From positions 1 through 64,000 of the forward strand of contig NZ_JACIGI010000009.1 of assembly GCF_014197795.1 (NCBI RefSeq): a stretch of DNA of 64,000 nucleotides, read 5' to 3'. Each line of letters starts with the position of its first letter. Position 1 is the stretch's first letter. Positions 55,289 to 64,000 of the stretch are shown here, piece after piece. The position numbers and the translations under genes are program-made. Under the pieces are notes generated by a model. The model was not told the DNA's origin, searched no databases, and worked only from the letters and a program-made list of their open reading frames with translations. This DNA is from Roseospira goensis. Lineage in GTDB: Bacteria; Pseudomonadota; Alphaproteobacteria; Rhodospirillales; Rhodospirillaceae.

Positions 55289-56037
55289 CCAAGAGCGACG
55301 AGGAGGTCCTGCGCGTCGAGGACCTGCACAAGCGATACGGCGATCACGCGGTGCTGCGCGGGGTCTCGCTGACCCTGACCCGGGGCGAGGCCAAGGTGGT
55401 CATGGGCTCGTCGGGCACCGGCAAGTCCACCCTGCTGCGCTGCATCAACCATCTGTCGCCGCCGGACGCCGGCCGGGTGCTGCTGGAAGGCCAGCCCCTC
55501 ACCCCCGCCACCCTGAACGCCATGCGCCGGCACATCGCGTTCGTGTTCCAGGACTTCAACCTGTTCACCCACCTGAAGGTGATCGACAACGTCCGCCTGG
55601 GGCAGCGCCGCATCCTCAAGCGCAGCAAGGCGGCGGCCACCGAGCGCGCCATGCAGGAGCTGGAGCGGGTCGGGCTGGCCGACCGCGCGCACTACTACCC
55701 GGCGCAGCTCTCCGGCGGTCAGCAGCAGCGCGCCTCGATCGCCCGCGCGCTGGCGATGGACCCGAAGGTGATCCTGTTCGACGAGCCCACCTCGGCGCTC
55801 GATCCCGAACTGACCGGCGAAGTGGTCACGGTCATGAAGCAGCTCGCCAGCGAGGGCATGACCATGCTGGTGGTCAGCCACGAGGTCGGATTCGCCCGCA
55901 CCGCCGCCGACGAGATCGTGTTCATGGACGGCGGCACCATCGTCGAGCAGGGGCCGCCGTCGACCCTGTTCGCCAACCCGGCGCACGAGCGCACGCGGGC
56001 CTTCCTGAAGGTCATCACGCATCAGGAGTCGGCGTGA
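55285..56037 (+). CDS. amino-acid ABC transporter ATP-binding protein
   Basis: A 250-residue ATPase: Walker A GSSGTGKST (41-49), Q-loop Gln 89, signature LSGGQQQR (142-149), Walker B VILFDE (162-167), switch His in VVSHEVGF. Starts with GTG overlapping the permease stop (GTGA) after a GGAGG site. Energises uptake through the two flanking permeases. Confidence 0.95.
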   Translation: MTKSDEEVLRVEDLHKRYGDHAVLRGVSLTLTRGEAKVVMGSSGTGKSTLLRCINHLSPPDAGRVLLEGQPLTPATLNAMRRHIAFVFQDFNLFTHLKVIDNVRLGQRRILKRSKAAATERAMQELERVGLADRAHYYPAQLSGGQQQRASIARALAMDPKVILFDEPTSALDPELTGEVVTVMKQLASEGMTMLVVSHEVGFARTAADEIVFMDGGTIVEQGPPSTLFANPAHERTRAFLKVITHQESA

Positions 56038-56717
56038 TGGAGTTCCTGGATTTCGCCGGCGAACACCTGCCCTTCATCCTGGAGGGGGTGCCGGTCACGC
56101 TCGGGCTGTGGATCCTGGCCATCAGCTTCGGGTTCGTCTTCGGGCTGGTGCTGGCCTGGTGCCGGATCTACGCGCCGACGCCGCTGTACCTGCTGGCGAC
56201 CGGCTACATCGAGATCTTCCGCGGCACGCCCATGCTGGTGCAGATGTTCTTCATCTACCTGGGCCTGCCCGAAGTGGGCATCGTGCTGGACCCGTTCACC
56301 TCCGCGGTGGTCGCCATCGGCCTCAACACATCGGCCTATCAGGCGGAGTACTTCCGCGCCGCCCTGCTGTCGGTGCCGCAGGGCCAGATGCAGGCGGCGC
56401 GGGCCATGGGCATGGGCCAGACGCAGGCGCTGATCCACGTGATCCTGCCCCAGGCGCTGCGCCGGGTGCTGCCGCAGTGGTCCAACGAGGCGATCCTGGA
56501 GTTGAAGTTCACCTCCATCGCCTTTGCCATCGGCGTGAGCGAGATCACCGCCCGCGCCGAGCAGGTCGGCTACCGCACGTTCGAATTCTTCGACGTCTTC
56601 CTGCTGGTGGCGCTGGTCTACCTGGTGCTGACCGGGGTGGTGGCCGAGGTCCTGCAGTGGGTCGAGCGCCGCGTGCACGTGCCCGGCGTGACCACCACCG
56701 GCGCGGCGGCGGGCTGA
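56037..56717 (+). CDS. amino-acid ABC transporter permease (second)
   Basis: A 226-residue permease paralogous to the first, with EAA loop ALLSVPQGQMQAARAMGMG and about five helices. The ATG shares a base with the ATPase stop (TGATG); GTG 56034 is an alternative. The last codons run into a 13-bp tandem repeat that starts at the stop codon. Confidence 0.93.
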   Translation: MEFLDFAGEHLPFILEGVPVTLGLWILAISFGFVFGLVLAWCRIYAPTPLYLLATGYIEIFRGTPMLVQMFFIYLGLPEVGIVLDPFTSAVVAIGLNTSAYQAEYFRAALLSVPQGQMQAARAMGMGQTQALIHVILPQALRRVLPQWSNEAILELKFTSIAFAIGVSEITARAEQVGYRTFEFFDVFLLVALVYLVLTGVVAEVLQWVERRVHVPGVTTTGAAAG

Positions 56718-56764
56718 CCCCGGTCGCTGACCCCCGTCGCTGCCCCCCGTCGCTGACCCCGTCG
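56714..56764. repeat. 13-bp tandem repeat, four units
   Basis: Units of CTGACCCCCGTCG with small variants begin on the permease stop codon. A GC hairpin (GCCCCGG/CCGGGGC, loop TCCC, about 56764-56781) follows directly and may terminate transcription between the convergent genes. Confidence 0.75.
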
Positions 56765-56788
56765 CCCCGGTCCCCCGGGGCGCCAGCC

Positions 56789-57832
56789 TCAGCCGGCGCC
56801 GGTCGGCGCCGGCGCCCGACGGATCGCCGCCGCGACCGCCGCCCCGAACTCGGCCGTCGTCGCCGTGCCCCCGATGTCGGGTGTGCCGGTCCCGGCGGCC
56901 AGGGTGGCGGTGATGGCGTCGCGCAGGCGCCGCGCCGCGTCGGGCCGCCCGGCGTGGTCGAGCATCAGGCCGGCCGCCAGCAGGAGCGCCACCGGGTTGG
57001 CCTTGCCCTGGCCGGCGATGTCGGGGGCGGAGCCGTGCACGGCCTCGAACACCGCGGCATCGGGGCCGATGTTGGCGCCCGGGGCGAAGCCCAGCCCACC
57101 GACCAGCCCGGCCACCAGATCCGACAGGATGTCGCCGAACAGGTTGGTGGTCACGAGGACGTCGAAGCGCGCCGGGTCGAGCACGAGCTGCATGGCGCAG
57201 GCGTCGATGATGCGTTCGTCGAACGCCACCCGGCCCGCGTAGTCCTTGGCGACGGCCCGGGCCTCCTCCAGGAACAGACCGCTCAACACCTTCAGGATGT
57301 TGGCCTTGTGCACCACGGTCACGGTCTTGCGGCCGTGCGTCACGGCGTAGTCGAAGGCATAGGTGACGATGCGCCGGCACGCTTCGCGGGTGTTAAAGCC
57401 GGTCGCGACACCCACCGCATGGGGGTCGCCGGCCACCGGAATCCAGTGCTCCTGGCCGACGTACAGGCCGCCCAGGTTCTCGCGCACCACCACCAGGTCG
57501 ACGTCCGAAAAGCGCCCCGGCACGATGGTCCGACAGGGCCGCAGGTTGGCGTAGAGCCCGAAGGCCTCGCGCAGGCGGACGTTGACCGAGCGGAATCCGG
57601 ACCCCACCGGCGTGGTCAGCGGCCCCTTCAGCGCCAGGCGGGTGCGGCGGATGCTGGCGAGCGTCTCCTCCGGCAGCGGGTCGCCGCCGTGGCGCTCCAT
57701 GGCGTTCAGGCCGGCCGGTCGCTCCTCGAAGGCGAACGGCGCGCCGAGCGCGTCCAGGGCTGCGAGCACCGCGTCCATGATCTCGGGGCCGATTCCGTCG
57801 CCCCGGATCAACGTTGCCGGAATGGGGGTCAT
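56789..57832 (-). CDS. NAD-type isocitrate/isopropylmalate dehydrogenase family protein
   Basis: A 347-residue decarboxylating dehydrogenase. GFRSVNVRLREAFGLYANLRP with Ser and Asn is the isocitrate-type substrate loop (isopropylmalate enzymes differ), VVHKANILK holds the catalytic Lys, TTNLFGDILSD the metal Asp residues, and HGSAPDIAGQGKANP with Asp suggests NAD use. The usual RENTEGLY reads RENLGGLY here, so the substrate may not be isocitrate; a tartrate- or homoisocitrate-type activity is possible. ATG 57832 gives the TLIRGDGIGPEI start. Confidence 0.85.
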   Translation of the reverse strand: MTPIPATLIRGDGIGPEIMDAVLAALDALGAPFAFEERPAGLNAMERHGGDPLPEETLASIRRTRLALKGPLTTPVGSGFRSVNVRLREAFGLYANLRPCRTIVPGRFSDVDLVVVRENLGGLYVGQEHWIPVAGDPHAVGVATGFNTREACRRIVTYAFDYAVTHGRKTVTVVHKANILKVLSGLFLEEARAVAKDYAGRVAFDERIIDACAMQLVLDPARFDVLVTTNLFGDILSDLVAGLVGGLGFAPGANIGPDAAVFEAVHGSAPDIAGQGKANPVALLLAAGLMLDHAGRPDAARRLRDAITATLAAGTGTPDIGGTATTAEFGAAVAAAIRRAPAPTGAG

Positions 57833-57967
57833 CTGCGCTCTCCCGTCGTCTGTGGCGGACCCGCGGCTGTGGCGGGGCCGCGGTCCGCCGGCGACGATAC
57901 GCGACCGGCATGGCGCGGGGGAAGCCGGCATGGGGCCGGGACCCGTCGCGACGGCCACGGCCCGGGG

Positions 57968-60900
57968 TCACTCCGCCGGGTAGGCCACCCGCGCCGCGTG
58001 CGGCACGCCCTTGCGACCCTCGGAGGCCCCCGGCCGGGTGCCGTCGCGCCCCCCGCGCCGGTCGTCGCCGGCCTGCCCGGCCCCGGGCGGACCCGCGCCC
58101 GGCCCGTCGGGTTCCGGGCCGCCGTCGCCGGTGAGCCCGTCCCCGGCCGGTCCGGCGTCGCCGTCGCCGGTGGCCGCATCGCCCGCCGCCGACCCCGCCG
58201 CCCCCTCCGGCGCCGGCATGGTCGCCCGCAGGGCGCGGCGGGCGCGCCGGCGTTCCATCCAGCCATGTGCGCGCGCCTGCAACATCAGCGCCGACGGCGT
58301 GACCACCAGCGTCAGCACGGTGGCGAACAGCAGACCCACGACCACCGCGGTGGCGAGCTGGGTCCACCATTGCATCGACGGCGCCCCGTAGCTGACCGCC
58401 CGGTTGATGAAGTCGATGTTGACCATGAACATCATCGGCAGCAGACCAAGCATGGTGGTCACCGAGGTCAGCAGCACCGGCCGCAGGCGCTGCACCCCGG
58501 TGCGCATGATGGCCTCGCGCGGGTCGGCGATCTCGCGTTTCAGACGCTCGTGGGTGTCCAGCAGCACGATGTTGTTGTTGACCACGATGCCGGCCAGGGC
58601 GATGACCCCGACCCCGGTCATGATGATGCCGAAGGCCTGACCGGTGACCAGCAGGCCGAGCATGACGCCGACCGTGGACATGACCACCGCGGACAGGATC
58701 AGGAAGGCGGAATAGAAGCTGTTGAACTGGGTGACCAGGATCAGCGCCATGATGAACAGGGCGACCGCGAACGCCTTGGACAGGAACGCCTGGCTCTCCT
58801 TCTGCTCCTCGTCCTCGCCCTTGAACTCGATGTCCAGCCCGGGCGGGAACCGCCCCCGGTTCTCCGCCAACCAGGCCCGGATCTCCCGCATCTTGTCGTC
58901 GGGCAGGATGCCGGGTGCGACGTTGGCCTTGACGGTCATGACGCGGCGGCCGTCGACGCGCTCGATCTGGCTGATCTTGGGCATTGCCGTGCGCTCGACG
59001 AAGGCCGACACCGGCACCAGCCCCTCGGCCGTATTCAGGCGCAGGCGATCGAGCTGCGCCATGGAGCGATCCTCCTCCGGGTAGCGCACCACGATGTCGA
59101 CCTCGTCCTTGGCCGAGTCGGGCCGGAACGACGACACCTTGAGGCCGCTGGTGACGAGCTGGACGATGCTGCCGACGCTCTGCACGTCCCCGCCCAGCTT
59201 GGCGGCCTGGCCCATGTCCACGTCCAGTTCCCACTGGATGCCGGGAATCGGGCGGCTGTCCTCGACGTCCATGAAGCCGCCGATCTCGTCCAGGGCCGAG
59301 AGCACCAGGTCCACCGCCTCGGGCAGCACGGCGGCGTCGCGCGCCGTCATCTGGACCTGGATCGCCTTGCCGACCGGCGGTCCCTCGTCCGGCTCGTCGG
59401 GTTCCACCCGCACGCCGGCCAGATCGCTGGTGCGCGCCCGGATCAGCGCCAGCACGTCGTCGGAGGGCCGGCGGTGCTGCCAGTCCTTGTAGGTCAGGCC
59501 GATGATGCCGATGACGTCCTCGGCGGCATCCTGGGGCGAGCGGTTGAAGGTGCGGGCGTAGACCGCCTTGAAGTCGGGCAGCGCCAGCACGCGCTGTTCC
59601 ACCTCGCGCACCAGGGCGTCCTTCTCGTGAATCGAAAGGTTGCCGCGGGCATGGACCAGGAGTTGCGCCTGCTGCGGCTCCACGTCGGGGAAGAACTCGA
59701 CCCCGCGGCCGTAGGTGCCGTAGGCCCACCAGCTCGCCGCCAGCCCGACCACCGCCAGCGTGACCACCACGGCCGGCCGGCGCAGCGCCACGGCGAGCAG
59801 GCGGGCATAGCCGCCGGTCAGCCCCCCCAGCCGGGTCAGGTCGGTGTCGCCGTCGCCGGCCAGGGCGCGCGCGGTGACGCGCTCGCTGGCGCCGGCCTTG
59901 CCACCCTGCGGCCGCCCGATGTGCGAGCCCAGCGTGGGCACGAACACCAGCGCCATCAGCAGCGAGGCCGTCAGAGTGGCCACCAGGGTGATGGGCATGA
60001 ACTTCATGAACTCGCCCACCACCCCGGTCCAGAACAGCAGCGGCATGAACGCCGCCAGCGTGGTCGCGGTGGAGGCGATCACCGGCCAGGCCATGCGCTT
60101 GGCGGCCAGTCCATAGGCGGCGCGGCGCGGCAGGCCCTCGGTCATCTTGCGGTCGGCGTACTCGGTCACCACGATGGCGCCGTCGACCAGCATCCCCACC
60201 GCCAGGATGAGCGAGAACAGCACCACCATGTTGACGGTCAGGCCCATGGCCGCCAGCAGCAGGATGGCGGTGAGGAACGACCCCGGGATGGCGATCCCGA
60301 CCAGCAGCCCGGACCGCAGCCCTAGCGCCGCCACCACCACCACCATGACCAGCAGGATGGCGGCGATGACGTTGTTCTGAAGGTCGAACAGCATCGTCTG
60401 GATGTCGTCCGACTGGTCCTGGATGAAGTTCACCGACAGGCCGTCCGGCCACCGTGCGCGCTCCGCCGCCACCACGGCGCGCACCGCATCCACGGTGTCG
60501 ATGATGTTCTCGCCGACCCGCTTCTTGACCTCCAGGGTCACCGCGCGCTGGCCGTTGACGCGGGCGAAGCCCTCCGGGTCCTTGTAGGTGGCGCGCACGG
60601 TGGCGAAGTCGCGCAGCCGCACCACCGCGTCGTCGGTGAACTTGACCGGCTGGTCCAGAATATCGGTGACGTCCTCGTACAGGCCGGGGACCTTGACGGC
60701 GAAGCGGCCCTCGCCGGTGTCCATGGTGCCGGCGGCCACCAGCCGGTTGAAGCGGGCGATGACCGCCGCCACGTCGGCATTGGCGAGGCCGTAGCTTTGC
60801 AGGCGGACCGGATCGACGATGATTTCCACCTGCTGCTCGCGGTCGCCGCCGATATCCACCTCCAGCACGGCGGGGATCTTCTCGATCTCGTCGGCCAGGG

Positions 60901-61375
60901 TGTCCGCGATGGTCAGCAGGGCGCGTTCCTGGATGTCGCCGGCCAGGGTGACGACGACGATCGGGAACAGGCTGATGTTGATCTCGTTGACCGTGGGTTC
61001 GTCGGTCTCGTCGGGCAACTCGGTCTTGGCGATGTCGACCTGTTCCTGAACGTCGCGCTTGGCCTGCTCGTTGTCGAAGCCGGCCTCAAACTCCAGCACC
61101 ACGTTGGCGCCGCCCTCGAAGGCGGTCGAGCGCATCTCCTTGACGCCCTCGATGCCCTTCAACTCCTGCTCCATGGGGCGGATCAGCAGCCGTTCGGCGT
61201 CCTCGGGCGAGATGCCGCGGTGCGACAGGGCGACGTAGATGATGGGGATCGGGATGTCCGGCGCGCTCTCCTTGGGGATCTCGATGAAGGCCACCGTCCC
61301 GGCGACCAGCACCAAGAGCAGCGACGCCAGCACCGCGCGCGAGCGGTCCAGGGCGAAGTCGATCACCGGCTTCAT
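57968..61375 (-). CDS. RND efflux permease of the PadR-regulated operon
   Basis: A 1135-residue HAE-type RND pump. It opens PVIDFALDRSRAVLASLLLVLVAGTVAF (first helix) with KESAPDIPIP, and helix 4 carries a single acidic residue in GMLVDGAIVVTEYADRKM, unlike the Asp pair of the pump at 39747. The final 85 or so residues are a Gly/Ala/Pro/Asp-rich low-complexity tail not seen in typical members. Start ATG overlaps the adaptor stop as ATGA. No outer-membrane partner gene nearby. Confidence 0.93.
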   Translation of the reverse strand: MKPVIDFALDRSRAVLASLLLVLVAGTVAFIEIPKESAPDIPIPIIYVALSHRGISPEDAERLLIRPMEQELKGIEGVKEMRSTAFEGGANVVLEFEAGFDNEQAKRDVQEQVDIAKTELPDETDEPTVNEINISLFPIVVVTLAGDIQERALLTIADTLADEIEKIPAVLEVDIGGDREQQVEIIVDPVRLQSYGLANADVAAVIARFNRLVAAGTMDTGEGRFAVKVPGLYEDVTDILDQPVKFTDDAVVRLRDFATVRATYKDPEGFARVNGQRAVTLEVKKRVGENIIDTVDAVRAVVAAERARWPDGLSVNFIQDQSDDIQTMLFDLQNNVIAAILLVMVVVVAALGLRSGLLVGIAIPGSFLTAILLLAAMGLTVNMVVLFSLILAVGMLVDGAIVVTEYADRKMTEGLPRRAAYGLAAKRMAWPVIASTATTLAAFMPLLFWTGVVGEFMKFMPITLVATLTASLLMALVFVPTLGSHIGRPQGGKAGASERVTARALAGDGDTDLTRLGGLTGGYARLLAVALRRPAVVVTLAVVGLAASWWAYGTYGRGVEFFPDVEPQQAQLLVHARGNLSIHEKDALVREVEQRVLALPDFKAVYARTFNRSPQDAAEDVIGIIGLTYKDWQHRRPSDDVLALIRARTSDLAGVRVEPDEPDEGPPVGKAIQVQMTARDAAVLPEAVDLVLSALDEIGGFMDVEDSRPIPGIQWELDVDMGQAAKLGGDVQSVGSIVQLVTSGLKVSSFRPDSAKDEVDIVVRYPEEDRSMAQLDRLRLNTAEGLVPVSAFVERTAMPKISQIERVDGRRVMTVKANVAPGILPDDKMREIRAWLAENRGRFPPGLDIEFKGEDEEQKESQAFLSKAFAVALFIMALILVTQFNSFYSAFLILSAVVMSTVGVMLGLLVTGQAFGIIMTGVGVIALAGIVVNNNIVLLDTHERLKREIADPREAIMRTGVQRLRPVLLTSVTTMLGLLPMMFMVNIDFINRAVSYGAPSMQWWTQLATAVVVGLLFATVLTLVVTPSALMLQARAHGWMERRRARRALRATMPAPEGAAGSAAGDAATGDGDAGPAGDGLTGDGGPEPDGPGAGPPGAGQAGDDRRGGRDGTRPGASEGRKGVPHAARVAYPAE

Positions 61376-62565
61376 GGCTGCGCGCCTTCCGGCGCCGTCA
61401 CGCCGTCGACGGTGGCGTCGGGCGCACGTCCGGCCTGAAGGGCGGCGCGGTCGGCCTCGGCAAGAGCCGCGCTGTTGGCGGCGATGGTCTCGACGTCGAC
61501 CGGCTCGACCCGCTGGCCGGCGCGCACGAATTCCTGGCCCACCACGATCAGGGTGGCCGGATCGGGCAGGCCCTCGACCCACAGGCCGTCGCGGCTGTCG
61601 CCGGCCACCTGCACCGGATGGAACACCACGCGGTTGTCGGCATCGACCAGCTTGACGCCGATGCGGCCCTCGTCGTCCAGCGCCAGCAGCGCCGGCGACA
61701 GCCGGTGCGCCCGCACCTGCTCCAGCGGCAGCCGCACCTCCGCCGTCATGCCCTCGGGCACGGTGGCGTCCGGATTGGGCACCTCCAGCTCGACCGCGAA
61801 CGTCCGCGTGACGCCATCGGCGACCGGCGCGATGTAGGACACGCGCCCCTCCAGCCTGCGCCCCGTCACCAGGGTGGCGCGGCCGGGCTGGCCCACCTGA
61901 AGGCGGCCGATGTCGGCCTCGGCGACCTTGGCGACCACCTTGAGGGGATCGAGATCGACCACCCGGGCCACCGGATCGCCGATGCCCACGTAGTCGCCAA
62001 CCTCGGCGAGCCGGGTCTCCAGCACGCCGGCGAACGGCGCCCGGATGGTGGTGCGGTCGATGTCCAGGCGCATCGCCGCCAGGGCGGCGCGGGCCTCCTC
62101 CAGCGCGGCCTTCGACTCGAGCACCCGCTGGCGGCTGGTGAAGTCGCGATTGGCGAGGCGCTGGTCGGCGGCGTAGCGGTCCTCCCAGCGCGCCACGGCG
62201 GCCTCGGCGCGGCGCACCCGCTCCTGGCGGTCGTCCAGGGCGAGGCGCACCAGCAGCGTGTCGGCATCGACCGTCGCCCCGTCCTCGGCGCCGGTCTCGA
62301 CCACCCGGCCGCCGGTCTCGGCCTTGACCTCCACGAGGCGCGAGGCCCGCGTCTCGCCCAGCACCCGCAGGTCGGTGAGCCGCGTCTCGGCGGCGGCCCG
62401 GCGCACCCGCACCTGCGGCACCGGCGCCTCGCGCTGGATGGCGGCGGGCGGCCGCAGCGTCTCCTCCGCCGCCTGCGGATCCTCCTCGGCGCCGATCATG
62501 CCGGAGGCGACCCAGCCGACGGTCACCAGGGTGATGAGCACCGCGATGGCATAGGACGATTTCAT
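61372..62565 (-). CDS. RND efflux periplasmic adaptor (membrane fusion protein)
   Basis: A 397-residue adaptor anchored by an N-terminal helix (SSYAIAVLITLVTVGWVASGM). Lipoyl halves are near VEVKAETGGRVVETGAEDG and IRAPFAGVLETRLAEVGDYV, separated by an Ala/Arg-rich alpha-hairpin. ATG 62565 gives the compact membrane anchor; an ATG at 62598 would add 11 residues. Operon with the PadR gene 80 bases upstream. Confidence 0.93.
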   Translation of the reverse strand: MKSSYAIAVLITLVTVGWVASGMIGAEEDPQAAEETLRPPAAIQREAPVPQVRVRRAAAETRLTDLRVLGETRASRLVEVKAETGGRVVETGAEDGATVDADTLLVRLALDDRQERVRRAEAAVARWEDRYAADQRLANRDFTSRQRVLESKAALEEARAALAAMRLDIDRTTIRAPFAGVLETRLAEVGDYVGIGDPVARVVDLDPLKVVAKVAEADIGRLQVGQPGRATLVTGRRLEGRVSYIAPVADGVTRTFAVELEVPNPDATVPEGMTAEVRLPLEQVRAHRLSPALLALDDEGRIGVKLVDADNRVVFHPVQVAGDSRDGLWVEGLPDPATLIVVGQEFVRAGQRVEPVDVETIAANSAALAEADRAALQAGRAPDATVDGVTAPEGAQP

Positions 62566-62645
62566 CAGCGCTCTTCGTCGTTGTGGGGCCGCCTCCACCC
62601 CCGCCGCCCGGACGGACGCGCGGCGGCCGAAGCGGACGGGGCGGC

Positions 62646-63209
62646 TCAGTCGCCGGTGCCGGCACCAGCCGCGACCGCAGGGTCGCGCGCCGTCAGATCG
62701 GCTTCAAGCGCCGCCCGGTGTTTCTCGACACAGCGCGCCCAGGTGAGACAGCCCTCCTGCCCCAGCCGGACCAGGAAGCGCCGCCCGGGGGGCGGGTCGG
62801 CGTCGGTGCAGGCCAGGTCCTCGGCCAGCTCGCGATAGCCGCGGGCGTAGTCGTCGAGCAGCCGCGAGACCTGCCCCGGGCTCATCAGATGGGCGAACGC
62901 CAGGGCAAACATGAACTCGGAGCGCAGCCGGTCGAAACCCAGCGGCTGCAACAGGGCGGCCCGCAGGGCGGTCCGGCCGGCCTCGGTGATGGCATAGACC
63001 TTCTTGTCCGGACGCCCGTCTTGGGCCTGCTCGGTGCAGGTCACCAGACCGTCGGCCAGCAGGGCGTTGAGCGCCGGATAGATCGAGCCGTAGCTGAGGC
63101 TCTGATAGAGCTGGAACGGGCCGTCCTCGAACGCCTTGCGGATGTCGTAGCCGGTGTTGTACCCGGCGTCGAGCGCACCCAGGCAGAGGGTCTTCGAATC
63201 CAGGGGCAT
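62646..63209 (-). CDS. PadR-family transcriptional regulator
   Basis: A 187-residue regulator: N-terminal winged HTH (about 5-80; TLCLGALDAGYNTGYDIRKAF, SLSYGSIYPALNALLADGLV, with a DGRPDKKVYAITEAG wing) and a C-terminal helical dimer domain. PadR proteins usually repress adjacent efflux or detoxification genes and respond to phenolic or drug ligands, fitting the downstream pump. The promoter upstream overlaps a palindrome, suggesting autorepression. Confidence 0.9.
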   Translation of the reverse strand: MPLDSKTLCLGALDAGYNTGYDIRKAFEDGPFQLYQSLSYGSIYPALNALLADGLVTCTEQAQDGRPDKKVYAITEAGRTALRAALLQPLGFDRLRSEFMFALAFAHLMSPGQVSRLLDDYARGYRELAEDLACTDADPPPGRRFLVRLGQEGCLTWARCVEKHRAALEADLTARDPAVAAGAGTGD

Positions 63210-63306
63210 GGCGGACTCCCGGACGGGCGACGGGTCGCCGGGGAACGGTGCCGACGCCGCCGGGCCGCAGCGAACGGGATCGCGACGGCCAGCGCGACAC
63301 GCGCCG

Positions 63307-63335
63307 GGTATATGTGACACCGCGATATATATCAA
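63307..63335 (-). promoter_or_regulatory. promoter of padR-efflux operon with palindromic operator
   Basis: On the minus strand TTGATA (63335-63330), 17 bases, TATACC (63312-63307). The palindrome GATATATATC (63324-63333) overlaps the -35 box and spacer, as expected for a repressor site. The remaining parts of the 314-bp region between padR and the alpha/beta hydrolase gene show nothing recognised. Confidence 0.6.
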
Positions 63336-63523
63336 GCCAATATAGGGGCTCGGACAGCGCCCCGTGATCCCCCCGTGCCATGGGGGGACCGTGCGCCGGC
63401 CGCCCGAGTGCCCGGCCCTGATCCCAAGGTGCGATGTGGAATGGGGCCGGGCGTGGTATGGTCGACGTGTCACCGCAGCGTCACGGCTGCGTCACGCGCC
63501 TGTCGCTTCATCCCGGATTCCGC

Positions 63524-64000
63524 ATGACCGTCATCACCCCGACCCGCCCGCGCCTTGAGATCTCGATTTCGCCCCCGGCCGTGGCGGCCGGCCCCACCTC
63601 GGTGGGGGCCGCCGCCGCCCGCGAGCGCCCGGCCCTGGTGTTCGTGCACGGCGCCTTCGCCGGCGCCTGGTGCTGGCAGGAGTATTTCGTGCCCTACTTC
63701 AACAACAAGGGCTACATGACGGCCACCTTCAGCCTGCGTGGGCACGGCAGCAGCGAGGGCCGCGAGCGCCTGGACCTGGCCAGCCTGTCCGATTACGCCG
63801 ACGACCTGGGCCATGTCATGGGGCTGGTCGACCGGCCGGTGGTTCTGATCGGCCATTCCATGGGCGGCATGGTGGTGCAGAAGGTGATCGAGCGCGACCG
63901 GCCTGCCGCCATGGTGCTGATGGCGTCGGTCGGCCCCTGGGGGCTGCTGGAAAGCTCCTGGCACATGATGCTGGCCAGCCCTGGACTGGTGCAGGGCATC
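63524..64000 (+). CDS. alpha/beta hydrolase, 3' end outside the window
   Basis: The first 159 codons are present and the frame is open at the window end. The oxyanion-hole motif HGAFAG lies at 42-47 (LVFVHGAFAGAWCWQEYF), and the nucleophile elbow GHSMGG has Ser 112. Short-chain esterase/lipase or haloperoxidase-like; substrate unknown. The start ATG was chosen for position; a weak ribosome site precedes it. Confidence 0.85.
   Translation, partial: MTVITPTRPRLEISISPPAVAAGPTSVGAAAARERPALVFVHGAFAGAWCWQEYFVPYFNNKGYMTATFSLRGHGSSEGRERLDLASLSDYADDLGHVMGLVDRPVVLIGHSMGGMVVQKVIERDRPAAMVLMASVGPWGLLESSWHMMLASPGLVQGI

Noticed and set aside
56108-60325. Very long open frame (about 1400 codons) opposite the dehydrogenase and RND pump genes, and similar long antisense frames elsewhere
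   Set aside because: Its sequence is His/Gln/Gly/Arg-rich with no family resemblance, and it lies opposite well-supported genes; high GC makes stop codons scarce on the other strand.

Overview
The window is very GC-rich and reads as an alphaproteobacterial chromosome, most likely a Rhodospirillales member close to the purple non-sulfur bacteria. The clues are an F-type ATP synthase split into separate Fo (atpI-B-E-b'-b) and F1 (atpH-A-G-D-C) operons with a duplicated, diverged b' subunit, a ccoNOQP cbb3 oxidase operon, a PPi-type phosphofructokinase, class I PHA synthase with PhaB, and a BLUF photoreceptor. The genus cannot be fixed from sequence alone. No rRNA, tRNA, CRISPR array, insertion sequence or prophage was recognised.

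Layout. 1-5.4 kb: a DUF6338 protein cut by the window edge, a serB / D-2-hydroxyacid dehydrogenase pair, a HigBA-like toxin-antitoxin pair next to a palindromic repeat, and ychF. 5.5-8.4 kb: Fo ATP synthase operon. 8.8-10.1 kb: PPi-dependent phosphofructokinase. 10.2-13.6 kb: ccoNOQP, with a well-formed FNR-type promoter and a four-hairpin leader. 14.1-18.2 kb: rlmI, an FAH-family/amidase pair and an unrecognised putative thiol-hydrolase-like protein. 18.9-22.2 kb: one 1111-residue signalling protein combining a cytosolic ABC-type ligand-binding domain, PAS, GGDEF, EAL and a C-terminal BLUF domain. 22.3-28.7 kb: cation/proton antiporter, a second copy of the palindromic repeat, a Crp/Fnr regulator, phaC, phaB and an M50-CBS protease.

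29.3-38.0 kb is the most unusual region. A single minus-strand gene set encodes a didomain aromatase/cyclase, an ActIII-like ketoreductase, KS-alpha, a chain-length-factor-like KS without its catalytic Cys, an ACP, four consecutive ABM-fold oxygenase-like proteins, an SDR reductase and a phosphopantetheinyl transferase, with a MarR regulator just beyond. This is the minimal and tailoring set of a reducing type II (aromatic) polyketide synthase, a pathway known mainly from actinomycetes. A divergent RND efflux operon (38.6-43.9 kb) starts from a promoter region with paired palindromic operators, and could export the product.

44.0-49.1 kb: F1 ATP synthase operon. 49.7-50.1 kb: a periplasmic cytochrome c with a clear promoter. 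50.2-53.1 kb: LysR regulator, lipid-kinase-like protein and metallophosphoesterase. 53.6-56.7 kb: polar amino-acid ABC transporter. 56.8-57.8 kb: isocitrate/isopropylmalate dehydrogenase family. 58.0-63.2 kb: PadR-regulated RND efflux operon. The window ends inside an alpha/beta hydrolase.

Genes are densely packed, with many 4-base ATGA or 1-base TGATG overlaps inside operons. Where intergenic space exists it often carries short tandem repeats (12, 13 or 27 bp units) or palindromic operators, listed individually. All functions are inferred by reading motifs and family resemblance; no database search was run.
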